The translations under genes were made by a program, and so were the position numbers. DNA of 64,000 nucleotides, taken from contig NZ_CP139141.1 in assembly GCF_034059295.1 (NCBI RefSeq), positions 3,083,001 to 3,147,000 of the forward strand, written 5' to 3'. The notes below the pieces were generated by a model. It saw only the letters and a program-made list of their open reading frames with translations, had not been told where the DNA came from and made no database searches. Origin of the DNA: Pseudomonas sp. HR96 (GTDB lineage Bacteria > Pseudomonadota > Gammaproteobacteria > Pseudomonadales > Pseudomonadaceae). Shown here in pieces: positions 1 to 8,114 of the stretch (positions within the stretch are counted from its first letter, which is position 1; each line of letters opens with the position of its first letter).

Positions 1-387
1 CAGACACTGGCCGCCGCGTTCCTGGCCCCTGGCAGCGGCGCCGACATCGCCCCCGGTGCGGCGATCCGCGCCCTGGGCGTGACCAGCCGGCAGCGCCTGA
101 TGTACTGGCCCCAGTTGCCGACCCTGGCCGAACAGGGCTCACCGCGCATGGATTTCAGCGCCTGGTTCGGCTGGTACTGCCAGGCCGCCACCCCAGCCGG
201 CACCCTGCACTCGCTGCGCGAGGCGATCGCGCGCATGCAGGCGTCGGCGCCTTACGCCGATGTCCTCAAACATCTGTTGCTCACCCCCGCCAATCTCGAT
301 GCCGAACAGATCAGCGCGCGCCTGCGCGAGGAAACCGCCCACTACAAGACGTTGGTGGCAGGTTTTCAGATCAGCAAGTTCGACTGA
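1..387 (+). CDS. Bug/TctC-family solute-binding protein, 3' part only
   Basis: The frame is open from the first base of the window and ends with TGA at 385-387, so only about 128 C-terminal residues are present and the start lies outside. The visible part has the typical second lobe of Bug (tripartite tricarboxylate receptor) proteins: a segment reading LGVTSRQRLMYWPQLPTLAEQG, then an aromatic FGWYCQAATPAG stretch, then the C-terminal helices. It aligns by eye with the same region of the three complete paralogues immediately downstream, and 15 bp separate it from the next gene. These proteins bind carboxylates or aromatic acids in the periplasm; the ligand cannot be deduced here. Confidence 0.85.
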   Translation, partial: QTLAAAFLAPGSGADIAPGAAIRALGVTSRQRLMYWPQLPTLAEQGSPRMDFSAWFGWYCQAATPAGTLHSLREAIARMQASAPYADVLKHLLLTPANLDAEQISARLREETAHYKTLVAGFQISKFD

Positions 388-402
388 CCCGGAGTATTTG
401 TC

Positions 403-1392
403 ATGTTCGATCGTCGTCGTTTTCTGTTCGGCAGCGGGGCCCTGTTGCTCGGCGCTCACCTGCCCGCCTTTGCCACCAGCACGCCGCCGCTGGATGGTCC
501 GCGGCTGATCTTCGGCTACCCGCCCGGCTCCATCGGCAGCGAGCTGGGCGAAAGCTGCCTGAGCATCTACAACGCGCGCGCCGGCGGGCACTTCAGCTTT
601 ACCAACATCGACTCGCACAACTCGCGCACGGCCACCGAGCTGGTCAAGAACGGCCCGGCCGATGGCACGTTGCTGTTGCAGGCGCAGTCGACCTCGATGG
701 TGCTGCTGCCCAGCGTCTACCGCGACCTGGGCTACAACCCGCTGCAGGATTTTGCCCCGGTCGTCTCGCTGACCCAATTGTCCGGGTCACTCACCGTGGG
801 GCCGCTGGTGCCGGCCCGCGTGACCAACCTGGCGCAGTACCTGGACTGGGTAACCGACAACCCCGACCTGCGCGACGTGGGTTACGCCATGTACGGCTCC
901 CAGGGCCATATGGCCACATTGATGCTGGCCCGGGCAAAGTCGGTGGCCATCAGCGGGCGGCCTTACAAGGGCTCGCTGATGATGCTCAAGGACCTGATGA
1001 GCGGCGGCCTGGCGGCCGGCTTCACCGCCGCCGGCAACGGCAACCAGGACCTCTGGGCCAGCGGCAAGCTGCGTTCGCTGGGGGTCACCGGGGCACACCG
1101 CGAGGCGCATTGGCCGAATGTGCCAACCCTGGCCGAGCAAGGCGTGGCCGGCATGGACCTGAACGCCTGGTACGCCTGGTATGCCCCTGCGACCACGCCC
1201 CCCGCTGTACTTCAGCAATTGCGCGACAAGGCCCACACCATGAAGACCGCGCCGGAGTTCGCCCCGCTGCTCAAGCGGCTGAACCTCACGGCGCTGAACC
1301 TGGACCCCGAGCAGATTCAGCAGCTGACCACCCGCGAGCTGGCCAGCTACCAGCAGCTGGTGCGCCAGTTCGGAATCAGACCACTGGACTGA
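403..1392 (+). CDS. Bug/TctC-family solute-binding protein with Tat-type signal
   Basis: This 329-residue protein starts MFDRRRFLFGSGALLLG, a short twin-arginine (Tat-type) signal followed by a hydrophobic stretch and an AFA-type cleavage region near residue 25. The mature part follows the Bug fold: a FGYPPGSIGSELG loop near the N-terminus, the DGTLLLQAQSTSMVLLP segment, LTVGPLVPA in the hinge, and a PTLAEQG motif near residue 245. It is the second of four adjacent paralogues on the same strand. Bug proteins normally present ligands to a TctA/TctB membrane pair, but none is encoded nearby. The ligand is unknown. Confidence 0.85.
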   Translation: MFDRRRFLFGSGALLLGAHLPAFATSTPPLDGPRLIFGYPPGSIGSELGESCLSIYNARAGGHFSFTNIDSHNSRTATELVKNGPADGTLLLQAQSTSMVLLPSVYRDLGYNPLQDFAPVVSLTQLSGSLTVGPLVPARVTNLAQYLDWVTDNPDLRDVGYAMYGSQGHMATLMLARAKSVAISGRPYKGSLMMLKDLMSGGLAAGFTAAGNGNQDLWASGKLRSLGVTGAHREAHWPNVPTLAEQGVAGMDLNAWYAWYAPATTPPAVLQQLRDKAHTMKTAPEFAPLLKRLNLTALNLDPEQIQQLTTRELASYQQLVRQFGIRPLD

Positions 1393-1452
1393 TGGGATCC
1401 GTTTTTCCTTCTATACTGGCAAAAGGCAAGCAGTACGCCTGGAGGTATCACG

Positions 1453-2433
1453 ATGGACCGCAGAACTTTCATCCAGGTCGCCGGCACGCTGATGCTCGGT
1501 TCGGCTCTGCCCGCCATCGGCTGGGCCGGCAACAGCGCGCCGCCCGGCCGGCTGGTGTTCGGCATCGGCGCCGGGGCCGTGGGTACCCGGCTTGCCGAAG
1601 TGACGCTGCAGCTCATGGCCCGCGAGTACAAGCTGGACTATCGCCTGGAAGTGCACGAGCAACGCAACACTCAGGAGGCCAGTGAAGTGGTCAAGGCTGC
1701 CGCGCCCGATGGCGCGACCCTGCTGCAGGCGCAGTCGGCCTCGATGGTGCTGCTGCCCCACCTGTACCGCAGCATGAACTATGACCCGATCAAGGATTTC
1801 ACCCCCTTGGCGGTACTTGGCGAATACCCTTTCACCCTGACGGTGGGCCCGGCGGTCCCGGCCAGCGTGACCGACATCGACGGTTACGTGACCTGGGTCA
1901 ACAAGAACCCCGACTACCGCGACCTGGGCTTCGCGGTGTATGGCTCGCAGGTGCATCTGATCAGCCTGATGCTGGCCCGCGGCAAGCAGATCGCCTTGCG
2001 CTCGCTGTCCTACAAGTCGCCGCGCTCGCTGGCCGACGACGTCGAGAAAGGCACCCTGGCCGCCGCCATCATGCTTTCCGGTTCTGCTGCCGCCACCAAC
2101 AGCAAGAGCCTGCGCAACCTGGCGGTCAGCAGCCGGCAGCGCCTGGAACGCTGGCCGCAGGTCAAGACCTTCGCCGAACAGGGCCTGCCAGAGATCAACC
2201 TGGCCGGCTGGTACGCCTGGTTCGCGCCGGCCCATACCCCGGATGCCGTGGTGCGCTCGCTGCATGACAAGCTCACCGCCATCCAGACCTTGCCGGACTA
2301 CCTGGCATTGCAGAAGAGCGTCGTGGTTTCGCCGTTGCCCCTGACGCCGGAGCAGATCGTGGCACGCATACATCAGGAATCGCAAAGCTATGGCGACCTG
2401 GTCAACCGTTACGGGCTCAGCCAGATGACCTGA
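1453..2433 (+). CDS. Bug/TctC-family solute-binding protein with Tat-type signal
   Basis: The 326-residue product begins MDRRTFIQVAGTLMLGSALP, a clear twin-arginine signal with a short hydrophobic core. A GGAGG ribosome-binding site 8 bp upstream of the ATG supports this start. The body repeats the landmarks of its neighbours (FGIGAGAVGTRLAE, DGATLLQAQSASMVLLP, FTLTVGPAVPASVTD, KTFAEQGLPE). It is closer to the next paralogue than to the previous one, judging from shared segments such as DYRDLGFA and the C-terminal YGLSQMT. A role as a periplasmic receptor for an organic acid is inferred from the family only. Confidence 0.85.
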   Translation: MDRRTFIQVAGTLMLGSALPAIGWAGNSAPPGRLVFGIGAGAVGTRLAEVTLQLMAREYKLDYRLEVHEQRNTQEASEVVKAAAPDGATLLQAQSASMVLLPHLYRSMNYDPIKDFTPLAVLGEYPFTLTVGPAVPASVTDIDGYVTWVNKNPDYRDLGFAVYGSQVHLISLMLARGKQIALRSLSYKSPRSLADDVEKGTLAAAIMLSGSAAATNSKSLRNLAVSSRQRLERWPQVKTFAEQGLPEINLAGWYAWFAPAHTPDAVVRSLHDKLTAIQTLPDYLALQKSVVVSPLPLTPEQIVARIHQESQSYGDLVNRYGLSQMT

Positions 2434-2506
2434 ACGTACTTTTTTTCTGGCAAGGCCCGCGTGTATGGAGCTGTAGCGGGCCAGAGATGTTGCAAGGAGC
2501 AATACC

Positions 2507-3526
2507 ATGAAACGTAGATCCTTTGTCATCGGCTCAGCCGCTGCCTTGCTCGCTGTCCGGTCCGCTCGGCTGTTCGCCGATAACGCTGCGCCCACCCAGC
2601 GCCTGATCTTCGGCCTGCCGCCAGGCGCCCTGGGCACCAAATTGGCGACCGGTGCGCTGGACATCCTCAACGGCCGCGCCAAGTCCGGCTACCAGCTGCA
2701 GGTCATCGATAATCGCAACACCCTGCAGGCCACCGAAACCGTCAAGGCCGCCGCGCCCGATGGCAGCACTTTGCTGCAGGTGCAGTCCGGCTCGATGACG
2801 CTGTTCCCCAGCACCTACCGCAACCTCAAGTATGACCCCATGACCGACTTCACGCCGTTGGCGGTGATGGGCGAGTACCCTTTCACCCTGACCCTGGGCC
2901 CCTTGGTGCCCGCCAGCGTGACTGACGTCAACGGCTACCTGGCTTGGGTCCAGCAGAACCCCGATTATCGTGACCTGGGCTTTGCCCTGTACGGCTCGCA
3001 GTCGCACCTGCTGGCGCTGATGCTGGCCCGGGAGAAGGAAGTGGCGTTGCGCGCGCAGTCCTACAAGGCAGCCACGGCGATGTTCGGCGACCTGCAGAAC
3101 CAGAATCTGGCCGCTTGCATCACCGTGCCTGGCAATACCCTGGGACTGGGCAAGGGTTGCCGTACGGTGGCGGTCAGTTCGGCGACGCGCCTCGAGGGCT
3201 GGCCGCAGGTGGCCACGTTCAGCGAACAGGGCCTGCCCAGCCTGGCGATGCTCGGCTGGTACGGCTGGTTCGCCCCGGCGCAACTGCCCGCGGCCACCGC
3301 CCAGAGCCTGCGCACGCAGATCGCTGCGGCCCAGGCCACGCCAGAGTTCCTCGCCCTGCTCAAGCGTCTGCTGCTGACGCCGGCGCCGCTGAACCCGGCG
3401 CAGATCCACGAGCGCATGAGCCTGGAATTGGTGGAGTACCAGCGGCTGGTCAAGAGTTATGGTCTGACCCAGATGGCCGAAGCGCAGACGCGCTCGCCGG
3501 TCGACGCCTTTGCCACGCTGAGTTAA
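2507..3526 (+). CDS. Bug/TctC-family solute-binding protein with Tat-type signal
   Basis: The 339-residue product starts MKRRSFVIGSAAALLAVRS, again a twin-arginine signal. An AAGGAG box lies 7 bp before the ATG. The mature protein carries the same Bug landmarks (FGLPPGALGTKLAT, DGSTLLQVQSGSMTLFP, FTLTLGPLVPASVTDV, ATFSEQGLPSL, GWYGWFAPAQLPA). A 15-residue tail after the shared YGLTQMA end is unique to this copy. The TAA stop overlaps the stop of the convergent lipoprotein gene by 3 bp. No transport membrane components are adjacent. Confidence 0.85.
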   Translation: MKRRSFVIGSAAALLAVRSARLFADNAAPTQRLIFGLPPGALGTKLATGALDILNGRAKSGYQLQVIDNRNTLQATETVKAAAPDGSTLLQVQSGSMTLFPSTYRNLKYDPMTDFTPLAVMGEYPFTLTLGPLVPASVTDVNGYLAWVQQNPDYRDLGFALYGSQSHLLALMLAREKEVALRAQSYKAATAMFGDLQNQNLAACITVPGNTLGLGKGCRTVAVSSATRLEGWPQVATFSEQGLPSLAMLGWYGWFAPAQLPAATAQSLRTQIAAAQATPEFLALLKRLLLTPAPLNPAQIHERMSLELVEYQRLVKSYGLTQMAEAQTRSPVDAFATLS

Positions 3527-3987
3527 TTTGCGCCCCTGCAGACTCGACGGGCGTCGCCGGCCACCAGGTTGTTGGCAGCGGCGCCGTCGATGATGCTGGT
3601 GGAATAATCCAGGCCTGAAGCGTTGATCTCGGTGACTTCCAGGCAGCGCACATCGGAGCCGGTCCACAGCTTGGGTACGGTGACCGGCCCGACCTTGGCG
3701 CCGGCTTCGTACGGCCCATAAAGGCTGACCACGGCGACGCCGCCCGGCCCGCCCGCGTTCACCGGGCGACCGGCCGAATCGAAGCCGCGGATCTCGATCT
3801 GCACCGCGCGCAAGGGCTGCTTGGAAATATTGGTCAGGCTGATCGACAGGTCGACCGTATCGCTGCTGCTGTCATAGGACGGCGCCATGGCGGTGATCTG
3901 CACCGGCTTGCCCTCCAGGCTGCCACCGCTGTCGGAACTGCATCCAACCAACAGCGCACAGGCCGCGACTACCCATTGCAACTTCAT
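3523..3987 (-). CDS. Small lipoprotein of unknown function
   Basis: The 154-residue product starts MKLQWVVAACALLVGCSSDSG, a lipoprotein signal with lipobox LVGC and the lipidated cysteine at residue 16. Upstream in-frame codons would lengthen the N-terminus by 19 charged residues and spoil the signal, so this start was chosen. The remainder is predicted to be beta-rich and contains a phrase typical of extracellular immunoglobulin-like folds (DLSISLTNISKQPLRAVQIE). Two later cysteines (in DVRCLE and RRVCRG) could form a disulfide. I do not recognise a named family. It is probably anchored to the periplasmic side of a membrane. Confidence 0.7.
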   Translation of the reverse strand: MKLQWVVAACALLVGCSSDSGGSLEGKPVQITAMAPSYDSSSDTVDLSISLTNISKQPLRAVQIEIRGFDSAGRPVNAGGPGGVAVVSLYGPYEAGAKVGPVTVPKLWTGSDVRCLEVTEINASGLDYSTSIIDGAAANNLVAGDARRVCRGAN

Positions 3988-4063
3988 GAGATTCCATCCC
4001 CTTTGCACCCGTCGTCTGGTTGCAAGATTAGTTGAGGATCCCATTTATGCTAGGGGCGCTGCT

Positions 4064-4965
4064 AGGCCGGTCTTGAGACTCAATCACGGCCACCACCGGC
4101 CGCCCGCGCGGCCGGCGGTGGCCATATTGGGCATTTCGCTAAACCCCAGGAAGATCAAACCGGCCTGGCGGCCTCTCGGGGTCTGCGACCCCTCCCACTT
4201 TGATCGCGAATGCCTTGTGGGAGGGGGCGAAGACCCCGAGAGGCCGCCAGGCCGGTCTTGAGACTCAATTACGGCCACCAACGGCCGCGCGGGCGGCCGG
4301 TGGTGGCCATATTGGACATCGCGCCAAACGCCAGGAGATCAAACCGGCCTGGCGGCCTCTCGGGGTCTGCGACCCCTCCCACTTCGATCGCGAATCCCTT
4401 GTGGGAGGAAGCGAAGGCCCCGAGAGGCCGTCAGGCCGGTCTTGAGACTCAATCACGGCCACCAACGGCCGCGCGGGCGGCCGGCGGTGGCCATATTGGG
4501 CATTTCGCTAAACCCCAGGAAGATCAAACCGGCCTGGCGGCCTCTCGGGGTCTGCGACCCCTCCCACTTCGATCGCGAATCCATTGTGGGAGGGGGCGAA
4601 GACCCCGAGAGGCCGCCAGGCCGGTCTTGAGACTCAATCACGGCCACCAACGGCCGAGCGGGCGGCCGGTGGTGGCCACATTGGGCATTTCGCTATACCC
4701 CAGGAAGATCAAACCGGCCTTGCGGCCTCTCGGGGTCTGCGACCCCTCCCACTTCGATCGCGAATCCATTGTGGGAGGGGGCGAAGACCCCGAGAGGCCG
4801 CGCGGGCGGCCGGTGGTGGCCATATTGGGCATTTCGCTAAACCCCAGGAAGATCAAACCGGCCCGGCGGCCTCTCGGGGTCTGCGACCCCTCCCACTTTG
4901 ATCGCGAATGCCTTGTGGGAGGGGGCGAAGACCCCGAGAGGCCGCCAGGCCGGACTTGAGTCTCA
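4064..4965. repeat. Tandem array of five ~185-bp double-palindrome units (REP/BIME-like)
   Basis: Units begin with GGCCGGTCTTGAG at 4065, 4250, 4434 and 4619, giving a period of 184-185 bp. A fifth unit, shortened to about 145 bp, ends at 4949. Each unit holds two inverted repeats. One is a short palindrome starting GGCCACC and ending GGTGGCC (for example 4088-4123). The other is a ~96-bp hairpin (4160-4255, 4344-4439, 4529-4624, 4714 onward, 4858-4953) whose ~24-bp arms run from CCGGCCTGGCGGCCTCTCGG to its complement. Inside these arms lies a second arm pair CCCCTCCCAC/GTGGGAGGGG. The inner part resembles Pseudomonas REP sequences set head to head. The array fills the gap between two minus-strand genes and codes for nothing convincing. 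Confidence 0.9.
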
Positions 4966-5000
4966 AGGCGACCGCTGGCAGCCGTGATTGAATCTCTAGG

Positions 5001-6632
5001 CTACACCCCCACCTTGAAGCGCCGCACCAGGTCGTCCATCTGCTGCGCCAGGCGCGCCAGCTCGCCGCTGGCAGCGCGGGTTTGGGTGGCGCTGGCGCCG
5101 GACTGGTCGGACAGCTGGCGGATGTTGCTCAGGTTGCGGTCGACCTCGCGGGCCACCTGGGCCTGCTCCTCGGCGGCGCTGGCGATCACCAGGTTGCGTT
5201 CGTTGATCTCGTTGATGCGGGTGAAGATGTCCTCGAGCATCTGCCCGCTGACCTGGGTCGCCTCCAGGGTGCTGCGGGCACGCTGATTGTTCAATTCGAT
5301 GGAACCGACCGCTGCACCGGTGCTGCTCTGGATGTCGCTGATCATCTGCTCGATTTCATGGGTCGATTGCTGGGTGCGCTGGGCCAGAGTGCGTACTTCG
5401 TCGGCCACTACCGCGAAGCCGCGCCCGGCTTCGCCGGCTCGGGCAGCCTCGATGGCGGCGTTGAGTGCCAGCAGGTTGGTCTGCTCCGACACCGAGCGGA
5501 TCACGTCGAGCACCTTGCCGATATCATTGGCCTGGGCGGCCAGGCGCTGAATCACCTCGCCGGTGGTCTGCACGTCGTTGCTCATCACGCCGATCTCGCT
5601 GAGCACCTTGCGCACCTGGTCGCGGCTGGCATGGGCCAGCTGGTTGGAGGCGCTGGCCGCCTCGGAGGTGGACACCGCGTTGCGCGCCACCTCTTCCACG
5701 GCGGCAGTCATCTCGGTCACCGCGGTGGCCGCCTGGTCCAGCTCGTTGTTCTGTTGCATCAGGCCGTCGGTGGTGCGCAGGGTAACCGCGTCCAGCTCGG
5801 TGGCTGAGGCGTTGAGCAAGGCGGCGGTCTGGCCGACGTGCTGCAAGGTGTCGCGCTGACTGGCCTGCATGTGCGCCAGCGAGCGGAACAGCTGGCCGAT
5901 CTCGTTGCTGCTGCGCGCCACCACCGGGCGGCTGAGATCGCCCTTGGCCATGACGTCGAAATGCTCGCCGGCCGCGCGCAACGGCGCCAGCACGCCGCGG
6001 CTGATGAAGCTCCAACAGGCGATGGCCAGCACCAGGGTCAGCAGGATCAGCGCGATGGCGGTGTTCTGTGCGTATTGCAGGCGGCTCTCGCTGGCGGCCA
6101 TGGTCGCCTGCACCGAGGCGTTGATCTGCCCGGTGAAGATCTCCCGTGCCTTGGCGTAGGCCGTGCTGGCGTTCTTGGCGCTGGCATCGATGGCCATGTA
6201 GGCCGCCAGCTCGCCTTTGCTGCTGTCGATCTGCTGAGCGACGATCTGCCGGTAGGCATTGAAGGCGGCCTGCACATCGCGGGCACTGGCCAGCAGCTGC
6301 GGATCAGTGACCGTGGGCAGGATCTCGTCGATCAGCTTCTGGCCGTTGTTGAGCCGCTCGGTGGCAGCCACAGCGGTCTGGTTGGAAACCTCGATATTGC
6401 CCGACAGGCGCGCCAGCATGGCGCTGTGCGCCGAGGCGCTGGCGCGGGTGGTCCAGATGGCGGCGTTGTTGAGCTTGTCCAGCTGCACGGCGGTGAGCAG
6501 GTTGAGCGACTTGATCTGCGCGTCGCTGGCGCGGGCGCCATACCAGCCGGTCAGGCTGGCGGCCAACAGGCTGAGGCCAAACACCACCAGCACGCAGAGC
6601 ATGCCGGTACGGACTTTGAGATGGGTAAGCAT
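5001..6632 (-). CDS. Methyl-accepting chemotaxis protein
   Basis: This 543-residue transducer has membrane segments at about 10-30 and 191-210 that enclose a ~160-residue periplasmic four-helix-bundle sensor of the Tar type. A HAMP domain follows (about 211-265), then the long cytoplasmic coiled coil. The signalling hairpin tip near 383-415 contains the invariant NLLALNAAIEAARAGEAGRG and FAVVADEVR. No CheR-docking pentapeptide is visible at the C-terminus (RRFKVGV). It would couple to CheW/CheA; the ligand is not deducible. The gene stands alone: the MFS gene upstream on the same strand ends about 75 bp away, and the REP array lies 3'. Confidence 0.95.
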   Translation of the reverse strand: MLTHLKVRTGMLCVLVVFGLSLLAASLTGWYGARASDAQIKSLNLLTAVQLDKLNNAAIWTTRASASAHSAMLARLSGNIEVSNQTAVAATERLNNGQKLIDEILPTVTDPQLLASARDVQAAFNAYRQIVAQQIDSSKGELAAYMAIDASAKNASTAYAKAREIFTGQINASVQATMAASESRLQYAQNTAIALILLTLVLAIACWSFISRGVLAPLRAAGEHFDVMAKGDLSRPVVARSSNEIGQLFRSLAHMQASQRDTLQHVGQTAALLNASATELDAVTLRTTDGLMQQNNELDQAATAVTEMTAAVEEVARNAVSTSEAASASNQLAHASRDQVRKVLSEIGVMSNDVQTTGEVIQRLAAQANDIGKVLDVIRSVSEQTNLLALNAAIEAARAGEAGRGFAVVADEVRTLAQRTQQSTHEIEQMISDIQSSTGAAVGSIELNNQRARSTLEATQVSGQMLEDIFTRINEINERNLVIASAAEEQAQVAREVDRNLSNIRQLSDQSGASATQTRAASGELARLAQQMDDLVRRFKVGV

Positions 6633-6706
6633 GACGATTTCCCTGGCAGCGGTGCATTGTTGTTATGAATACGGATGTCAGGTAATCGGCAAGCCGGCGA
6701 GGATCT

Positions 6707-7921
6707 TTAGGGGCCAGGGGCAAGTCGCCAGGTCAGTAGCGCGCAGCCTGCCATCAAGGCGCTGGTGCCGAGAAACACCATGCCCATGCCGAAGTGGCCA
6801 CCCAGGAACCCGCCGGTCAACGGGCCAAGAACCTGGCCGACGTACTGGCTGGAGGTAGAGTAGCCGAGCATGCGCCCCGCCACCTGCTGCGGCACGGCAT
6901 GGCGAATGATGCTGGCAATGCACGGCAGCAGGCCGCCGGTGGCCAGGCCCATGGCAAAGCGCAGGATCGCCAGTTGCCAGACGTTGCTGACGAACGCTTG
7001 GGGAATCAACAGCACGGCGGTGACCGCCAGGCAGGCGCTGAGCACTGGCCAGTGGCCGATGCGGTCGGCCAGGCGGCCCAGGCGCGAGGCGGCGAGAATA
7101 CTGCCCAGGGCCGCGCCCGACATCACCACGCCGGCCATCAGGGTCAGGTTTTCGGTGTGCAGCTGCATCAGGTACACGGTGATGATCGGCTCGATCGACA
7201 GCAGCGCGAACATCAGCAGGCAGGCCACCAGGAACATGGTGGCCACGCTGCGCCGCTGCTCCAGCTGGCGCCAGCCCAGATTCGCCGGGGCCGCCTGGCC
7301 AGGCTTGGCAGGACCACGCCGAGGCGCCTCCTTGAGCACAAAGGTGGTGGCCAGGAAGGTCAGGAAAATCACCGCGCCGGCAATGAAGAAGGTGTTGCGG
7401 ATGCCCACCAGTGGCGGCAGCAAGCCACCGATCAGCGGGCCGGCGAGGTTGCCGGCCATGATCCCCGAAGCGAGCATGCCCAGGGCCCAGCCCGAGCGCG
7501 CCTTGGGTGTCTGGGTGGCGACCAGGATGGTCGCGCCCGAGGCATAGCCGCCGAGCAGGCCGGCCAGCAAACGCAGCAGCACCAGCTGCCAGACGTTCTG
7601 CGCCAGGCCGATCAGCGACATGGCGATGGCCATGCCCAGGCTCGCGCGAATCAGCATCAACTTGCGCCCGTAGCGGTCCCCCAGTCGGCCCCACAGCGGT
7701 GCGGTGAGGGCCGCCGAGAGAAAGGTCGCACCAAATGCAGCGCCTGACCACTGCACCACCGCTGCCGGGTCGCTGACCCCCAGGTGCTCGACGTAAAGCG
7801 GCAGGAACGGCAGCAGCAAGGTCATGGCAACGATGGTGGTGAAAGCCCCGACCACGCACACCCACAGGTTGCGTTGCCAGTGCGGGTCGTGGTCGGGTAC
7901 AGCGTCAGCGGCTTCGGGCAT
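6707..7921 (-). CDS. MFS efflux transporter, MdtG-like
   Basis: The 404-residue protein has about 12 membrane segments and the DHA1 drug-exporter layout. The first helix region (WQRNLWVCVVGAF, then LPFLPLYVEHLGV) and GRLGDRYGRKLMLIRASLGM, the loop 2-3 signature, closely resemble E. coli MdtG. LLGGYASGATILVATQTP and the AGRMLGYSTSS segment also fit that family. The start MPEAADAV was chosen because residues upstream lack MFS character; an ATG at about 7990 would add 20-odd residues. It is divergent from the AGE-family gene at 8115. Substrates are unknown. Confidence 0.85.
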   Translation of the reverse strand: MPEAADAVPDHDPHWQRNLWVCVVGAFTTIVAMTLLLPFLPLYVEHLGVSDPAAVVQWSGAAFGATFLSAALTAPLWGRLGDRYGRKLMLIRASLGMAIAMSLIGLAQNVWQLVLLRLLAGLLGGYASGATILVATQTPKARSGWALGMLASGIMAGNLAGPLIGGLLPPLVGIRNTFFIAGAVIFLTFLATTFVLKEAPRRGPAKPGQAAPANLGWRQLEQRRSVATMFLVACLLMFALLSIEPIITVYLMQLHTENLTLMAGVVMSGAALGSILAASRLGRLADRIGHWPVLSACLAVTAVLLIPQAFVSNVWQLAILRFAMGLATGGLLPCIASIIRHAVPQQVAGRMLGYSTSSQYVGQVLGPLTGGFLGGHFGMGMVFLGTSALMAGCALLTWRLAPGP

Positions 7922-8114
7922 GTTGGTGGGGTCCAGGGTCGATGGCCTGAGGTTAGCCAACTGCAGTGGATAAATAAAATTCATCCTTGTCATGAGCTGC
8001 ATTCCACAAAGGAATGAAACCGGGTACATCCGGCCTACTCTCATTGGCTTAAACTGCGGTCTGTTTTTCAAAGCCGTCACTTCAGTCGTCACCCTATAAG
8101 GACAATAATTGCCT

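Noticed and set aside
4064..4965. Possible CRISPR array or coding repeats (several long frames in the array)
   Set aside because: Units are repeated end to end with no unique spacers, and the frames differ by strand and phase with low-complexity products that simply translate the palindromes.
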